Positions 35,381-43,986 of a DNA stretch of 64,000 bases are shown in pieces. The notes beneath the pieces are model-generated. The model was not told the origin of the DNA, ran no database searches, and worked only from the letters and a program-made list of their open reading frames with translations. Source of the stretch: Falsiroseomonas stagni DSM 19981 (GTDB lineage Bacteria; Pseudomonadota; Alphaproteobacteria; Acetobacterales; Acetobacteraceae); contig NZ_FOSQ01000001.1 of NCBI RefSeq assembly GCF_900114315.1, positions 1,261,718 through 1,325,717 of the forward strand, written 5' to 3'. How positions within the stretch are numbered: position 1 is the stretch's first letter; the number at the start of each line of letters is the position of its first letter. The translations under genes were made by a program, and so were the position numbers.

Positions 35381-36516
35381 GGGCGATCCTCCTCGATCTC
35401 TGCCTCGTCTGGCCGCAGCGCGCGATCGGCGCGCAGCACCAGGCGGCGGCCTGTTGCGGCCTGGTATTCCGCCAGCGCGATGGGCAGGGCGGCGGCGGCG
35501 GCCACGACCTCCGGCGCCGCGCGCAGCGCCAGCGCCCGATGGGGCCGCGCGGCGGCATCCCGCGCCATGGCGCGCAGCGCGGCCAGCAGGCGGGTCACGG
35601 CGGAGGCCGGGCTGCCCAGCACCTCATGCAAGGGGGGGTGAACCCGGCGGCGCATGACCTCCACCAGGCCGATTCGCGTCACGCCCAGCAGGTCCGGCGC
35701 CAGCGGGTCCGCCGCCAGCGCCTTCTCCAGCGGGGGCAGGACGGTGGGGCGCTTGCGGATGGGCAGACCCGCGAAATCCACCAGGATGGCGCCGGACAGG
35801 TTTCTCAGGCGGATCTGGCGGGCGACCTCCGCGGCGGCGGCCTCGTTCACCCTGCCATGGGCGCTGGCGTCCCCGAGGCCGGCGGCGCGGCCGGCATCGA
35901 CATCAATGGCGACCAGGGCGGGCGTCGGGTGGATGTGCAGGCGGAGGCCGCCGGGCAGCAGGACCACGGGCTCCGCCAGTTCCGCGAAGGCCGATTCGGT
36001 CGCCTCGTCGAAGGCGCTGCCCTGGACCAGGCGGGCGCGGTCCCGGCCCAGCAGGGCCATCACGGCGGCGCTGTTGGTCTCCACCGGCAGGTCCGGCAGC
36101 AGGCGCGCCAGGCGCTCCGCCCCGGTCGGGCCGCGGGCGATCAACTGGGGCTTGCGGCTGGCGGGCAGGGGCGGGGGGTTGTCGATCCGCATGGTCACGC
36201 GCGGGCCCTTGGCCCCCTGGGCTGCGCGCATCACGCGCAGCAGCAGCCAGTCGCCCTCGCTGACGGCCTTGGTGATGGGGCGCCGCGGCGGGGGGGTTTC
36301 GTTCTCCGGCAGGAAGGCGGACTCGCCGCCCGCGATCTCGACGAAGGCGCCGCTCATCGCCGCGGAGACGGCGGTGACGCGGCCGAGATGGATGTCGCCG
36401 ACGCCATCGGGCAGGTCAGGCCGATCGATCGCCACGGCCTGGAGTTCGCCATCCCGCAGCACCGCGACCCGCCATTCACCGGGGGAGGCGCTGACCAGGA
36501 TGCGGTCACCCGTCAC
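35377..36516 (-). CDS. Ribonuclease E/G family protein (short form)
   Basis: The 379-residue protein is an RNase E/G catalytic core. An S1-like front (GDIHLGRVTAVSAAMSGAFV, then ESAFLP) leads into the RNase H-like and DNase-like parts with LVAIDVDAG and NLSGAILVDFAGL, which hold the two metal-binding Asp residues. It lacks the C-P-x-C zinc link and C-terminal region of E. coli RNase G (489 residues), so it is a reduced form. It probably processes rRNA or mRNA. The GTG at 36516 overlaps the maf stop, and its own stop overlaps yacG, a gene order found in many Alphaproteobacteria. Confidence 0.85.
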   Translation of the reverse strand: MTGDRILVSASPGEWRVAVLRDGELQAVAIDRPDLPDGVGDIHLGRVTAVSAAMSGAFVEIAGGESAFLPENETPPPRRPITKAVSEGDWLLLRVMRAAQGAKGPRVTMRIDNPPPLPASRKPQLIARGPTGAERLARLLPDLPVETNSAAVMALLGRDRARLVQGSAFDEATESAFAELAEPVVLLPGGLRLHIHPTPALVAIDVDAGRAAGLGDASAHGRVNEAAAAEVARQIRLRNLSGAILVDFAGLPIRKRPTVLPPLEKALAADPLAPDLLGVTRIGLVEVMRRRVHPPLHEVLGSPASAVTRLLAALRAMARDAAARPHRALALRAAPEVVAAAAALPIALAEYQAATGRRLVLRADRALRPDEAEIEEDRP

Positions 36517-37115
36517 GGGGTGAGCCAGCCGGCGCCCCGCAGCAGCTGCGCCGTTTCGAACAGCGGCAGGCCGACGACGTTGGAATGGCTGCCGGAGAGG
36601 AAGCGGACGAAGCTCTCGGCCCGCTTCTGGATCTGGTAGCCGCCCGCCGCGCCCTGCCACTCGCCGGCGGCGACGTAATCCTCGATCTGGGCGGCGGTCA
36701 GGCGCTGGAAGCCCAGGATGGTCACGACCTCCCGCTTCGACCGCTTGCCGTCGGGGCGGATCAGGCAGAGCCCGGTGGTGACGCGGTGGCGGCGGCCGGA
36801 TAGCAGGGAGAGGAATTTCGCGGCTTCCGCCGCATCGGCGGGCTTGTTCAGGATGCGGCGGCCCACGCCGACGACGGTATCGGCGGCCAGCACCAGGCAA
36901 TCCGGGCATTGCGCGGCAACGGCTTCCGCCTTCGCGACGGCCAGCCGGCCGGCGAGCGCGCGGGGCAGCTCCGCCTTGCGGGGCGTCTCGTCGATATCGG
37001 CGGGAAGGACGCGGTCCGGTGTCGCGCCGATGCGCGCCAGCAATTCCAGCCGCCGCGGGCTGGCGGAGGCGAGGACCAGGGGCGGGCGGGGCATGGGCCC
37101 GGTGGTGCTGGGCAT
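36513..37115 (-). CDS. maf: Maf nucleoside triphosphate pyrophosphatase
   Basis: The 200-residue protein removes pyrophosphate from non-canonical nucleotides and has been linked to septum formation. Maf motifs are LVLASASPRRLELLARIG at the front, DETPRKAELP, VLAADTVVGVGRRILNKP, and the end motif GGYQIQKRAESFVRFLSGSH then NVVGLPL. A Met at residue 8 is an alternative start. It lies 17 bases after infA on the same strand. Confidence 0.95.
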   Translation of the reverse strand: MPSTTGPMPRPPLVLASASPRRLELLARIGATPDRVLPADIDETPRKAELPRALAGRLAVAKAEAVAAQCPDCLVLAADTVVGVGRRILNKPADAAEAAKFLSLLSGRRHRVTTGLCLIRPDGKRSKREVVTILGFQRLTAAQIEDYVAAGEWQGAAGGYQIQKRAESFVRFLSGSHSNVVGLPLFETAQLLRGAGWLTP

Positions 37116-37132
37116 GGGGTGCCCGCCTGCCG

Positions 37133-37351
37133 CTACTTGAAGCGGAAGGTGATGCGCCCCTTGGTCAGGTCATACGGCGTCATTTCGACGTTCACGCGGT
37201 CACCGGCCAGGACGCGGATGCGGTTCTTGCGCATCTTCCCGCTGGTATGGGCGAGAACCATGTGGTCGTTGTCGAGCTTCACGCGGAACATCGCGTTGGG
37301 CAGCAGCTCCACCACGGTGCCACTGAACTCGATCATGTCCTCTTTCGACAT
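37133..37351 (-). CDS. infA: Translation initiation factor IF-1
   Basis: The 72-residue protein is a single OB-fold that sits in the A site of the 30S subunit during initiation. The sequence ([19 protein letters not shown], then [20 protein letters not shown] and [13 protein letters not shown]) is very close to IF-1 of other proteobacteria and has the expected full length. It heads the infA-maf-rng-yacG cluster. Confidence 0.98.
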   Translation of the reverse strand: MSKEDMIEFSGTVVELLPNAMFRVKLDNDHMVLAHTSGKMRKNRIRVLAGDRVNVEMTPYDLTKGRITFRFK

Positions 37352-37405
37352 GCAGATCCTTCATCGGAGTCGCCGGGACCCGTGCGGGCCTCGGGGGGGT
37401 CGTGA

Positions 37406-37421
37406 GGCCCCGCGAGGGGCC
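37406..37421. terminator. Hairpin between hisD and infA
   Basis: GGCCCC (37406-37411), GCGA loop, GGGGCC (37416-37421). A smaller GACCCC/GGGGTC stem lies at 37446-37459. Both are in the 203-base gap downstream of hisD and upstream of infA; they could end hisD transcription. Nothing else is evident in this gap. Confidence 0.4.
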
Positions 37422-37554
37422 GGGATGGTCGTAGGGGCCTGCACCGACCCCAGGGGGTCAGGCACAAGGCCGTTCACGGCGCGGGGGGGCGCGCAAGGCG
37501 GCGCGGAACATGAGCGCCACGGCGCCCTTGGTCAAGGACGGTTGTCCTGTTTCG

Positions 37555-38886
37555 TCAAGCGGTGGGCCCGTTGAGACGCAACCGGGCCGGGCCGTTCAGG
37601 CGCAGACGGGCTGCGACACTCAGCCCATGCGCGTCCAGCCCCTCGGCCTGCGCCAGTACCACCGCCGCCGGGCCGATGGCCGCGATGCCGGCCTCCGTCG
37701 CCTCCACCCAGGTGGTGCGCTTGATGAAGTCGAAGACCGAGAGCCCCGACGCGAAGCGCGCCGTGCGGCCGGTGGGCAGCACATGGTTCGGGCCGGCGAC
37801 ATAATCGCCCAGCGCTTCCGGGCAATGCCGGCCGAGGAAGGCGGCACCGGCGTGGCGGATGCGGGCGAAGAGCGCGCGGGGCGCCTCCACCATGATCTGC
37901 AGGTGTTCCGGCGCCAGGCGGTTGGTGAGGTCCACCGCCTGGTTCCAGCTCTCCACCACGATCACGGCGCCATGGGCGCGCCAGGACGCGCCGGCGATGG
38001 CGGCGCGGGGCAGGGTTTCGAGCGCCTTGTCCACGGCGGCGACCACGCGGTCCGCGAAGGCCGCGTCATCGGTGATGAGGATGGATTGCGCGGCCTCGTC
38101 ATGTTCGGCCTGGGCCAGCAGGTCCAGCGCGACATGGTCGGCGTTGTTGGTGCCATCGGCCAGGACCACCACCTCCGACGGGCCGGCGATGCTGTCGATG
38201 CCGACCTTGCCGAAGGCCTGGCGCTTGGCCTCCGCCACATAGGCATTGCCGGGGCCGACGATGCGATCGACGGGGGCGATGGAGGCCGTGCCCCAGGCCA
38301 TCGCCGCCACGGCCTGGGCGCCGCCGATGCGCCAGACCTCGCTGACGCCGGCCAGCCGCGCGGCCGCCAGCACCAGCGGGTTCAGCACGCCATCCGGCGT
38401 CGGCACGCACATCGCGATGCGCCCCACCCCGGCCACCCGGGCCGGCAGCGCATTCATCAGGACGGAGGACGGATAGGCCGCCTTGCCGCCGGGGACATAG
38501 AGGCCGACGGCGTCGATGGCGCCCCAGCGCATGCCCGTCACGATGCCCGCGCCGTCATCCAGCGTGATGTCGCGGGGAAGCTGGGCGGCGTGGAAAGCCT
38601 CGATCCGCCGCGCCGCGGCGGCCAGGGCATCGCGCTGGTCGGCGGGGATGGCGGCGGTGGCGGTGTCGATCTCGGCCTCCGTCACCCGCAGCGCCGCGGC
38701 ATCGGCGGGGGACCAGCGGTCGAAGCGCCGGGTCAGGTCCAGCAGGGCGGCATCGCCCCCGGCCTGGATCGCCTGGATGATGCCGGCGACGGCGGCATCG
38801 ACGCGGGCGGTGGTGTCCCGCGCCTCGTCCAGAAGGGACCGGAACGCGGCCTCGAACGCCGCATCGGCGGTGGAGAGGCGCTTCAC
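37555..38886 (-). CDS. hisD: Histidinol dehydrogenase
   Basis: The 443-residue enzyme carries out the last two oxidations of histidine synthesis. Clear family segments are YVPGGKAAYPSSVLMNALPA, IVGPGNAYVAEAKRQAFG, IDSIAGPSEVVVLAD and the zinc/active-site region EHDEAAQSILIT, with RLAPEHLQIM and GPNHVLPTGRTARFASGLSV late on. The C terminus carries a direct repeat, RLRLNGPARLRLNGPTA, beyond the usual end. Its start overlaps the hisG stop, so hisG-hisD are coupled. Confidence 0.97.
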   Translation of the reverse strand: MKRLSTADAAFEAAFRSLLDEARDTTARVDAAVAGIIQAIQAGGDAALLDLTRRFDRWSPADAAALRVTEAEIDTATAAIPADQRDALAAAARRIEAFHAAQLPRDITLDDGAGIVTGMRWGAIDAVGLYVPGGKAAYPSSVLMNALPARVAGVGRIAMCVPTPDGVLNPLVLAAARLAGVSEVWRIGGAQAVAAMAWGTASIAPVDRIVGPGNAYVAEAKRQAFGKVGIDSIAGPSEVVVLADGTNNADHVALDLLAQAEHDEAAQSILITDDAAFADRVVAAVDKALETLPRAAIAGASWRAHGAVIVVESWNQAVDLTNRLAPEHLQIMVEAPRALFARIRHAGAAFLGRHCPEALGDYVAGPNHVLPTGRTARFASGLSVFDFIKRTTWVEATEAGIAAIGPAAVVLAQAEGLDAHGLSVAARLRLNGPARLRLNGPTA

Positions 38887-39560
38887 GCGGCGCTCCCCCC
38901 TTCAAGCGCCGCGCGGAAGCGGGCGATCCAGGCGCCGATCGCCTCCGGCTGGGTCTTGAGGGCGGTGCGGTTCACGATCAGGCGGGATGTCACGGATGCG
39001 ATCACTTCGGACTCGACCAGGCCATTCGCCTTCAAGGTGGACCCCGTCTGCACCAGGTCAACGATCAGCCGCGCCAGGCCGAGGGAAGGCGCCAGTTCCA
39101 TGGCGCCGTTCAGGTGCACCACCTCCGCCTGGATGCCGCGCGCGGCGAAATGGCGATGGGCGATGGTGGGGTATTTCGTCGCCACCGTGACGCGGGACCA
39201 GGCGCCCATGTCCTGCTGCCCCGCCGTGGCGACGGGCTCCGCCACCGAAACGCGGCACCGCCCGATGCCGAGGTCGAGCGGCGCATAGATCTGGTCGTAG
39301 TCGAATTCCATCAGCACATCGGCACCGCAGACGCCGATCTGCGCGGCGCCATGCGCCACGAAGGTCGCGACATCGAAGGACCGGACCCGCACCACGTCGA
39401 GGCTGGGGTCGTTCGTCTCGAACCGCAGGCGGCGGCTGTCCTCGTCCCGGAAATCGGCGCAGGGCTCGATCCCGGCGCGGCTCAGCAACGGGCGCAATTC
39501 CTTGAGGATGCGCCCCTTCGGCAGGGCCAGCACGAGGGGGGCGGGGGCGGCGGCGGTCAT
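38883..39560 (-). CDS. hisG: ATP phosphoribosyltransferase, short form
   Basis: The 225-residue enzyme starts histidine synthesis by joining ATP and PRPP. It is the short HisG form: LVLALPKGRILKELRPLLSR, AAQIGVCGADVLMEFDY, and LIVDLVQTGSTLKANGLVE with the PRPP loop are present, but the regulatory C-terminal domain is not. Short HisG works only in complex with HisZ, which is not in the window. The ATG is 176 bases from the NAD kinase gene end, a gap holding a two-hairpin repeat. Confidence 0.95.
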   Translation of the reverse strand: MTAAAPAPLVLALPKGRILKELRPLLSRAGIEPCADFRDEDSRRLRFETNDPSLDVVRVRSFDVATFVAHGAAQIGVCGADVLMEFDYDQIYAPLDLGIGRCRVSVAEPVATAGQQDMGAWSRVTVATKYPTIAHRHFAARGIQAEVVHLNGAMELAPSLGLARLIVDLVQTGSTLKANGLVESEVIASVTSRLIVNRTALKTQPEAIGAWIARFRAALEGGSAA

Positions 39561-39672
39561 GGGCGCGCGGGACTCGATGTTGCCGGGGTCGGGGCGCCGA
39601 GGCGCGGGTGCGACGGCGGGCGGATCGCAGATGAGGGGGGCGGCGTCAACCGGCGGGGCTGCGTGGATGATC

Positions 39673-39728
39673 CTGGGAAAGGCGCTGCCTTTCCCAGACC
39701 CTATCCGCCAGGGCCGAACCGGCCCTGG
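39673..39728 (-). repeat. Two-hairpin intergenic repeat, copy E (inverted, diverged)
   Basis: CTGGGAAAGGC (39673-39683), GCT, GCCTTTCCCAG (39687-39697) is a perfect 11-bp stem. CCAGGGCC (39708-39715), GAACC, GGCCCTGG (39721-39728) is a perfect 8-bp stem. Read on the minus strand, order, spacer and AGC loop match copy B. It lies downstream of hisG's upstream neighbour, between the NAD kinase end and the hisG start, on same-strand genes. Confidence 0.78.
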
Positions 39729-39735
39729 ACCGTCG

Positions 39736-40539
39736 TCAGACCGTGAACTGCTCGGCGATGATGCGCTCCGACAGGCCGTGGTCGGGGTCGAACAGCATGG
39801 TGAGGGTCACGGCACGGTTCTCCCGCACCTCCACGCGTCGTACGTCGCGCACCTCCGTGTAGTCGGCCACCGCGGCCACCGGGCGCTTGGCGTGTTCCAG
39901 TACGTCGAACACCACCTCCGCCTCCGCGGGCAGCAGCGCGCCCCGCCAGCGCCGCGGGCGGAAGGCGGAAATCGGCGTCAGTGGCAGCAGGTTGGCGCCC
40001 AGTGGGATGATCGGGCCATGGGCGGAGAGGTTGTAGGCCGTGCTGCCGGCGGGGGTGGAAACCAGCACGCCGTCGCAGATCAACTCCGACAGCCGTTCCT
40101 TGCCATCGACCTGGATGCGGATTTTGGCGGCCTGGCGGGTTTCCCGCAGCAGGGAGACCTCGTTGATCGCCAGCGCCTCCACCGGCGGGCCGTCCCCCAC
40201 ATAGGCCCGCATGTGCAGGGGATGCAGGCTGGCGGCCTGGGCGGCGGCGAGCCGCTCCATCAGCCCGTCCAGCCGGAAATCATTCATCAGGAAGCCGACG
40301 CTGCCGCAATTCATGCCATAGACCGGCAGGTTGCGGCCCAGCATCCGGTGCTGGGTTTCCAGCATCAGGCCATCGCCCCCCAGCGCCACGACGATGCGCG
40401 CATCATCCAGCGCCGCATTGCCATAGGCGGCTTCGAGCCGGGCCAGCGCCTCCGCCGCCTGGTCCGTCGGCGCGGCCACCAGCGCGATGCGCCCGGCCAG
40501 CGCGGCGGCCTCCGTCCCGGCGGCGTCCATCCCGGTCAT
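39736..40539 (-). CDS. nadK: NAD kinase
   Basis: The 267-residue enzyme phosphorylates NAD to NADP. The ATP motif [14 protein letters not shown], the substrate motif [14 protein letters not shown], and [22 protein letters not shown] are all in place. I start at ATG 40539; an ATG three codons later (40530) is also good, and the longer frame upstream is charged filler. Cytoplasmic. Its stop lies 8 bases from repeat copy E. Confidence 0.93.
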   Translation of the reverse strand: MTGMDAAGTEAAALAGRIALVAAPTDQAAEALARLEAAYGNAALDDARIVVALGGDGLMLETQHRMLGRNLPVYGMNCGSVGFLMNDFRLDGLMERLAAAQAASLHPLHMRAYVGDGPPVEALAINEVSLLRETRQAAKIRIQVDGKERLSELICDGVLVSTPAGSTAYNLSAHGPIIPLGANLLPLTPISAFRPRRWRGALLPAEAEVVFDVLEHAKRPVAAVADYTEVRDVRRVEVRENRAVTLTMLFDPDHGLSERIIAEQFTV

Positions 40540-40668
40540 CGCCGGCGCCGATGGGCGGGCGCCGCGCTTCCCCTTGCCAGGCTCATCCGGCCGCACTCCT
40601 CGATGTCAGGAACCATGAAGCCCTGCCGGGGAGGTCCCCGCAAGGCAAGCGCCCCGGCCCCGCGCCGG

Positions 40669-41085
40669 TCAGCGCGGCGACCGCGGCCAGTCGAGGCGCG
40701 GTTCCGCCCGGCTGCCGCCGGGGTTCCGGTCCCGCTCCGGAAAGACCGGGGGCGGGGGCGCGGGCGGGGCCTGGCGGGGCAGGGGGCTTTCCGCCCCGGG
40801 ATGGAGGGAGGCGGGGCGGAGGGAGGGGGGCGGCTCCACCCAATCCTCCTCCAGCGCCGGGCGGCGGCGGCCGCCCTCCGGCAGGCGCAGCGCCAGGCTG
40901 CGGAGATCGGTCTGGATCTCGTCCAGCTGGGCCTCGATGGCGTCCAGCCTTCCCTTCAGCCCGAAGACGCTGAAGGGCATCAGCAGATAGGCCAGCCCCA
41001 CCAGCAGCAGGCAGACCAGCAGCACCAGGCCCACCCAGTCGGGCAGGCCTGGGATGGTCAGCGCGGCCAGGATGTCCTGGAGCAT
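40669..41085 (-). CDS. Single-pass membrane protein of unknown function, coupled to moaA
   Basis: The 138-residue protein has one N-terminal membrane segment (about 17-38, WVGLVLLVCLLLVGLAYLLM). A short coiled-coil-like stretch follows (GRLDAIEAQLDEIQTDLRSL, 45-64), then a Pro/Arg-rich, probably disordered tail. The ATG shares a base with the moaA stop (TGATG), which supports real translation. I recognise no family and see no tie to molybdenum cofactor synthesis beyond position. Confidence 0.65.
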   Translation of the reverse strand: MLQDILAALTIPGLPDWVGLVLLVCLLLVGLAYLLMPFSVFGLKGRLDAIEAQLDEIQTDLRSLALRLPEGGRRRPALEEDWVEPPPSLRPASLHPGAESPLPRQAPPAPPPPVFPERDRNPGGSRAEPRLDWPRSPR

Positions 41086-42077
41086 CAGCCGCCCGTCACG
41101 CTCATGTGCCGCGCCACGGCGGGCGCCCGCGCCTGGCGGTCGATCACGAAGTCATGCCCCTTGGGCTTGCGGGAGATGGCTTCCAGGATCGCCGCCTTCA
41201 GCCCCTCATCGTCCAGGGTGCTGTCGCGCAGCGGGCGGCGCAGATCCGCGGCATCGTCCTGGCCGAGGCACATGTAGAGCGTGCCGGTGCAGGTCACGCG
41301 CACGCGGTTGCAGCTTTCGCAGAAATTATGGGTCAGCGGGGTGATGAAGCCGATCCGCTGGCCGGTCTCCTTCACCGTGAAGTAGCGGGCCGGGCCGCCG
41401 GTCGAATAATCCGTCTCCTCCAGCGTCCAGTTCTGGCGGAGCCGCGTGCGGACGGTGGACAGCGGCAGGTACTGGTCGTTGCGGCTGCCATCGATCTCGC
41501 CGAGCGGCATCGTCTCGATCAGGCAGAGGTCGAGGCCGTGTTCGCCGCACCAGGCGATCATCCGGTCGAACTCGCCCTCATTCACGCCCTTCATCGCGAC
41601 GGCGTTGATCTTCACATGCAGCCCGGCGGCCTTGGCGGCGAAGATGCCGTCCAGCGTCGGCTCGATCTTCCCCCAGCGGGTCACGGCGGCGAAGGTCGCG
41701 GGGTCCAGCGTGTCCAGGCTGACATTGATGCGGCGCACCCCGGCCGAATACAGGTCCCCGGCCATCTTCGTGAGCTGCGTGCCGTTGGTGGTGACGGTCA
41801 GCTCCTTCAGCCCTCCCGCACCCAGCCGGGCACCCAGGTTGCGGAACAGGGAGATGACGTTCTTGCGGACCAGGGGCTCCCCCCCGGTCAGGCGGATCTT
41901 GTCCACGCCGAGGCCGATGAAGGCGCCGCAGAGGCGGTCCAGCTCCTCCAGGCTCAGCACTTCCGCCTTGGGCAGGAAGGTCATGTCCTCCGCCATGCAG
42001 TAGACGCAGCGCAGGTCGCAGCGATCCGTGACGGAGACGCGCAGGTAGCTGACCCGTCGGCCAAACGGATCGATCAT
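41085..42077 (-). CDS. moaA: GTP 3',8-cyclase MoaA
   Basis: The 330-residue radical-SAM enzyme opens molybdenum cofactor synthesis by cyclising GTP. The first cluster motif is [13 protein letters not shown] (C-x-x-x-C-x-x-C). The SAM site follows with [11 protein letters not shown], and the C-terminal cluster reads [20 protein letters not shown]. The protein ends in [10 protein letters not shown], with the conserved Gly-Gly tail needed for activity. No moaC or moaE gene is adjacent. The downstream small gene overlaps its stop. Confidence 0.96.
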   Translation of the reverse strand: MIDPFGRRVSYLRVSVTDRCDLRCVYCMAEDMTFLPKAEVLSLEELDRLCGAFIGLGVDKIRLTGGEPLVRKNVISLFRNLGARLGAGGLKELTVTTNGTQLTKMAGDLYSAGVRRINVSLDTLDPATFAAVTRWGKIEPTLDGIFAAKAAGLHVKINAVAMKGVNEGEFDRMIAWCGEHGLDLCLIETMPLGEIDGSRNDQYLPLSTVRTRLRQNWTLEETDYSTGGPARYFTVKETGQRIGFITPLTHNFCESCNRVRVTCTGTLYMCLGQDDAADLRRPLRDSTLDDEGLKAAILEAISRKPKGHDFVIDRQARAPAVARHMSVTGG

Positions 42078-42190
42078 GTGGCCAATCCCCCCATCAAGAA
42101 GCACGGTGCAGGCGCCGCGAAGGGGGCGCTTCGGGCCATTTGGTCCGCCGACCCCGTGTGGTGCAAGCCCCCCCCGGGTGGGGGGCGCCT

Positions 42191-42946
42191 TCAGATCAAC
42201 AAGGTGATGCTGCCGGTGATGACCAGGAAGGTCAGGGCCGCGCGGCGGTACCAGCGGTCCGGGATCACATGGAACAGCCGGGCGCCGATGGGCACGCAGC
42301 ACAGCAGGACCGGCAGCAGCACCAGCGCCTTGGCGACCACCATCCACCCCATCAGCCCGCCGATGGCCGGCGGGATGACGGAGATGACGGCGATGGTGGC
42401 GAAGAACAGGATCAGGTTGGCGCGGTGCTGCTTCGCGGCCTCCGGCCCCGCCAGGAGATAGAGGATGACGGGCGGGCCGCTCATCCCCGTGGCGCCCTTC
42501 AGCAGGCCGGCCAGGGTGCCGACCGCGACGTTCAGCGGCAGGGGGCGGGACCCGTTGTAGCGCCAGCCCGACATCAGCAGCAGGCCGAAGACCAGCACGA
42601 AGCCGCCGATGAAGCGGCGCAGCAGGTCCTGGTCCGCCGTCAGCAGGATGAAGGCGCCGACCGGCGTGGCCAGGCAGGCGGCGGCGCCGATCGGCAGGAT
42701 GACGCGGCGATTGGCGTCCCCGAAGGCCTTGGGCAGCAGCTGGAGGGAGACGGCGAGTTCCATCAGCAGCATCACGGGAATGCCGATGCGCGGCCCCCAC
42801 AGCACCGAATAGGCCGGCGCCAGCAATACGGCGGTCCCGAAGCCCGAATAGCCGCGCATCAGCCCGGCAAGGGCGGTGATGAGCGCCGCGGCGTAGAAGC
42901 GCCAGTCACCCAGCAGCGCCGCCATTTCGACCGGAAGCCCGGTCAT
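42191..42946 (-). CDS. Sulfite exporter TauE/SafE family permease
   Basis: The 251-residue protein has about eight hydrophobic segments in two similar halves, as in TauE/SafE. Each half starts with a G-rich turn: [19 protein letters not shown] near the front and [20 protein letters not shown] in the middle, both with the G-x-x-G-x-(G/S)-G pattern. Family members export sulfite, sulfoacetate or related anions. Its stop is 114 bases from moaA. Its start overlaps the DUF3553 stop (ATGA). Confidence 0.88.
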   Translation of the reverse strand: MTGLPVEMAALLGDWRFYAAALITALAGLMRGYSGFGTAVLLAPAYSVLWGPRIGIPVMLLMELAVSLQLLPKAFGDANRRVILPIGAAACLATPVGAFILLTADQDLLRRFIGGFVLVFGLLLMSGWRYNGSRPLPLNVAVGTLAGLLKGATGMSGPPVILYLLAGPEAAKQHRANLILFFATIAVISVIPPAIGGLMGWMVVAKALVLLPVLLCCVPIGARLFHVIPDRWYRRAALTFLVITGSITLLI

Positions 42947-43125
42947 TCTGGATCGCGATCGATGGGCTCTAGCGTTACATGGTCGACATGGACCATCATC
43001 TTGCCGGCATTCTCGAAATTAACCGTCACGCGATTGCCGACCACGGATTGCACCTGGCCGGCCCCCCAATCCGGACGCGCGGGGTTCATGACCCGGCTGC
43101 CGGGGAAAAGCTCATTGTTCATCAT
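42943..43125 (-). CDS. DUF3553 domain protein
   Basis: The 60-residue protein matches the small DUF3553 pattern: FPGSRVMNPARPDWGAGQVQ followed by VVGNRVTVNFENAGKMMV. The layout recalls an RNA polymerase- or DNA-binding CarD-like/KOW-type small beta barrel (P-x-W-G-x-G). The function is unknown. It is divergent from the ChpT-like gene, and its stop overlaps the permease start. Confidence 0.85.
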   Translation of the reverse strand: MMNNELFPGSRVMNPARPDWGAGQVQSVVGNRVTVNFENAGKMMVHVDHVTLEPIDRDPE

Positions 43126-43266
43126 CCAGCGTTACCAAGATTTACGGCTTCAAGACTAGCCTGCCGGGCGCAATCTCGTCTTCCCTTGCCGGCCTGCGAC
43201 GCTGCGGGCCGGGAAGGGCAGCCCGGCGCGCCAACGGATTGCCCCGTCGTTGTTCGGAGGAAATGG

Positions 43267-43881
43267 ATGCTGCCTGACAAGATCGCCCTCGCCCAAGCGG
43301 TATGCACCCGCCTCTGCCACGACCTGGGCGGCGCGGTGGGGGCGCTGGCGAATGCGCTGGACCTGATGGATGGCGCGCCGGGCGATGCGATGGATGTCGC
43401 GCGCGATGCCTCCGCCATCATGGACCGGCGGATCCGCTTCTACCGCGCCGCGGTCGGCGCGGGCTGCGGCGATTGCCGGGTGGAGGAACTGGCGCAGGCG
43501 GCGGAGGGGCTGACGCTGGGGCGCCGCGCCATCATCGACTTCAATGACCTGGAAGCCACCATCGTGCTGCCGGCCCATGTGGCGCAGGCGGTGCTGCTGG
43601 CCTTGTGGACCGCGATCGAGGGGCTGCCGCGCGGCGGCGCCGTGCGCGTCGGCGGCGACCTCGAGGGTGGGATCTCGATCTGGCCGGATGGTCCTTCCGC
43701 CGCCTGGCCGCCGCTCCTCGCCGCCGGCCTGGCCGGGGAGGCGATGCAATTCACCCCGCGCAACGTGTCCATCCCCCTGCTGGTCTCCGTGGCGGCGAAT
43801 TCGGGCATCCGGCTGGAGTTGCTGCATGGCCGCACCGGCGTCGCCGCGCCGCTGCTGATGACGGCCATCACCCGCAACTGA
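43267..43881 (+). CDS. ChpT-like histidine phosphotransferase
   Basis: The 204-residue protein fits the ChpT/histidine phosphotransferase family. QAVCTRLCHDLGGAVGALAN carries the phospho-accepting His18 in a dimerising helix pair. A degenerate kinase-like ATPase domain follows (VRVGGDLEGGISIWPDGPSA) with no real ATP-binding N or G boxes. In Caulobacter ChpT moves phosphate from CckA to CtrA and CpdR. Here it stands 105 bases before the cheAY operon. CGGAGGA at 43254-43260 marks the ATG at 43267. Confidence 0.85.
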   Translation: MLPDKIALAQAVCTRLCHDLGGAVGALANALDLMDGAPGDAMDVARDASAIMDRRIRFYRAAVGAGCGDCRVEELAQAAEGLTLGRRAIIDFNDLEATIVLPAHVAQAVLLALWTAIEGLPRGGAVRVGGDLEGGISIWPDGPSAAWPPLLAAGLAGEAMQFTPRNVSIPLLVSVAANSGIRLELLHGRTGVAAPLLMTAITRN

Positions 43882-43986
43882 CGCGCGCGGGACGGAAATG
43901 GGGGCAGGGCGATTCACCGCCCGCCATTTACCGAATATTCGGGCCGATGCCGCAAGCTCCGGGCGAGAAGAGGCGCCGGAGCCACC

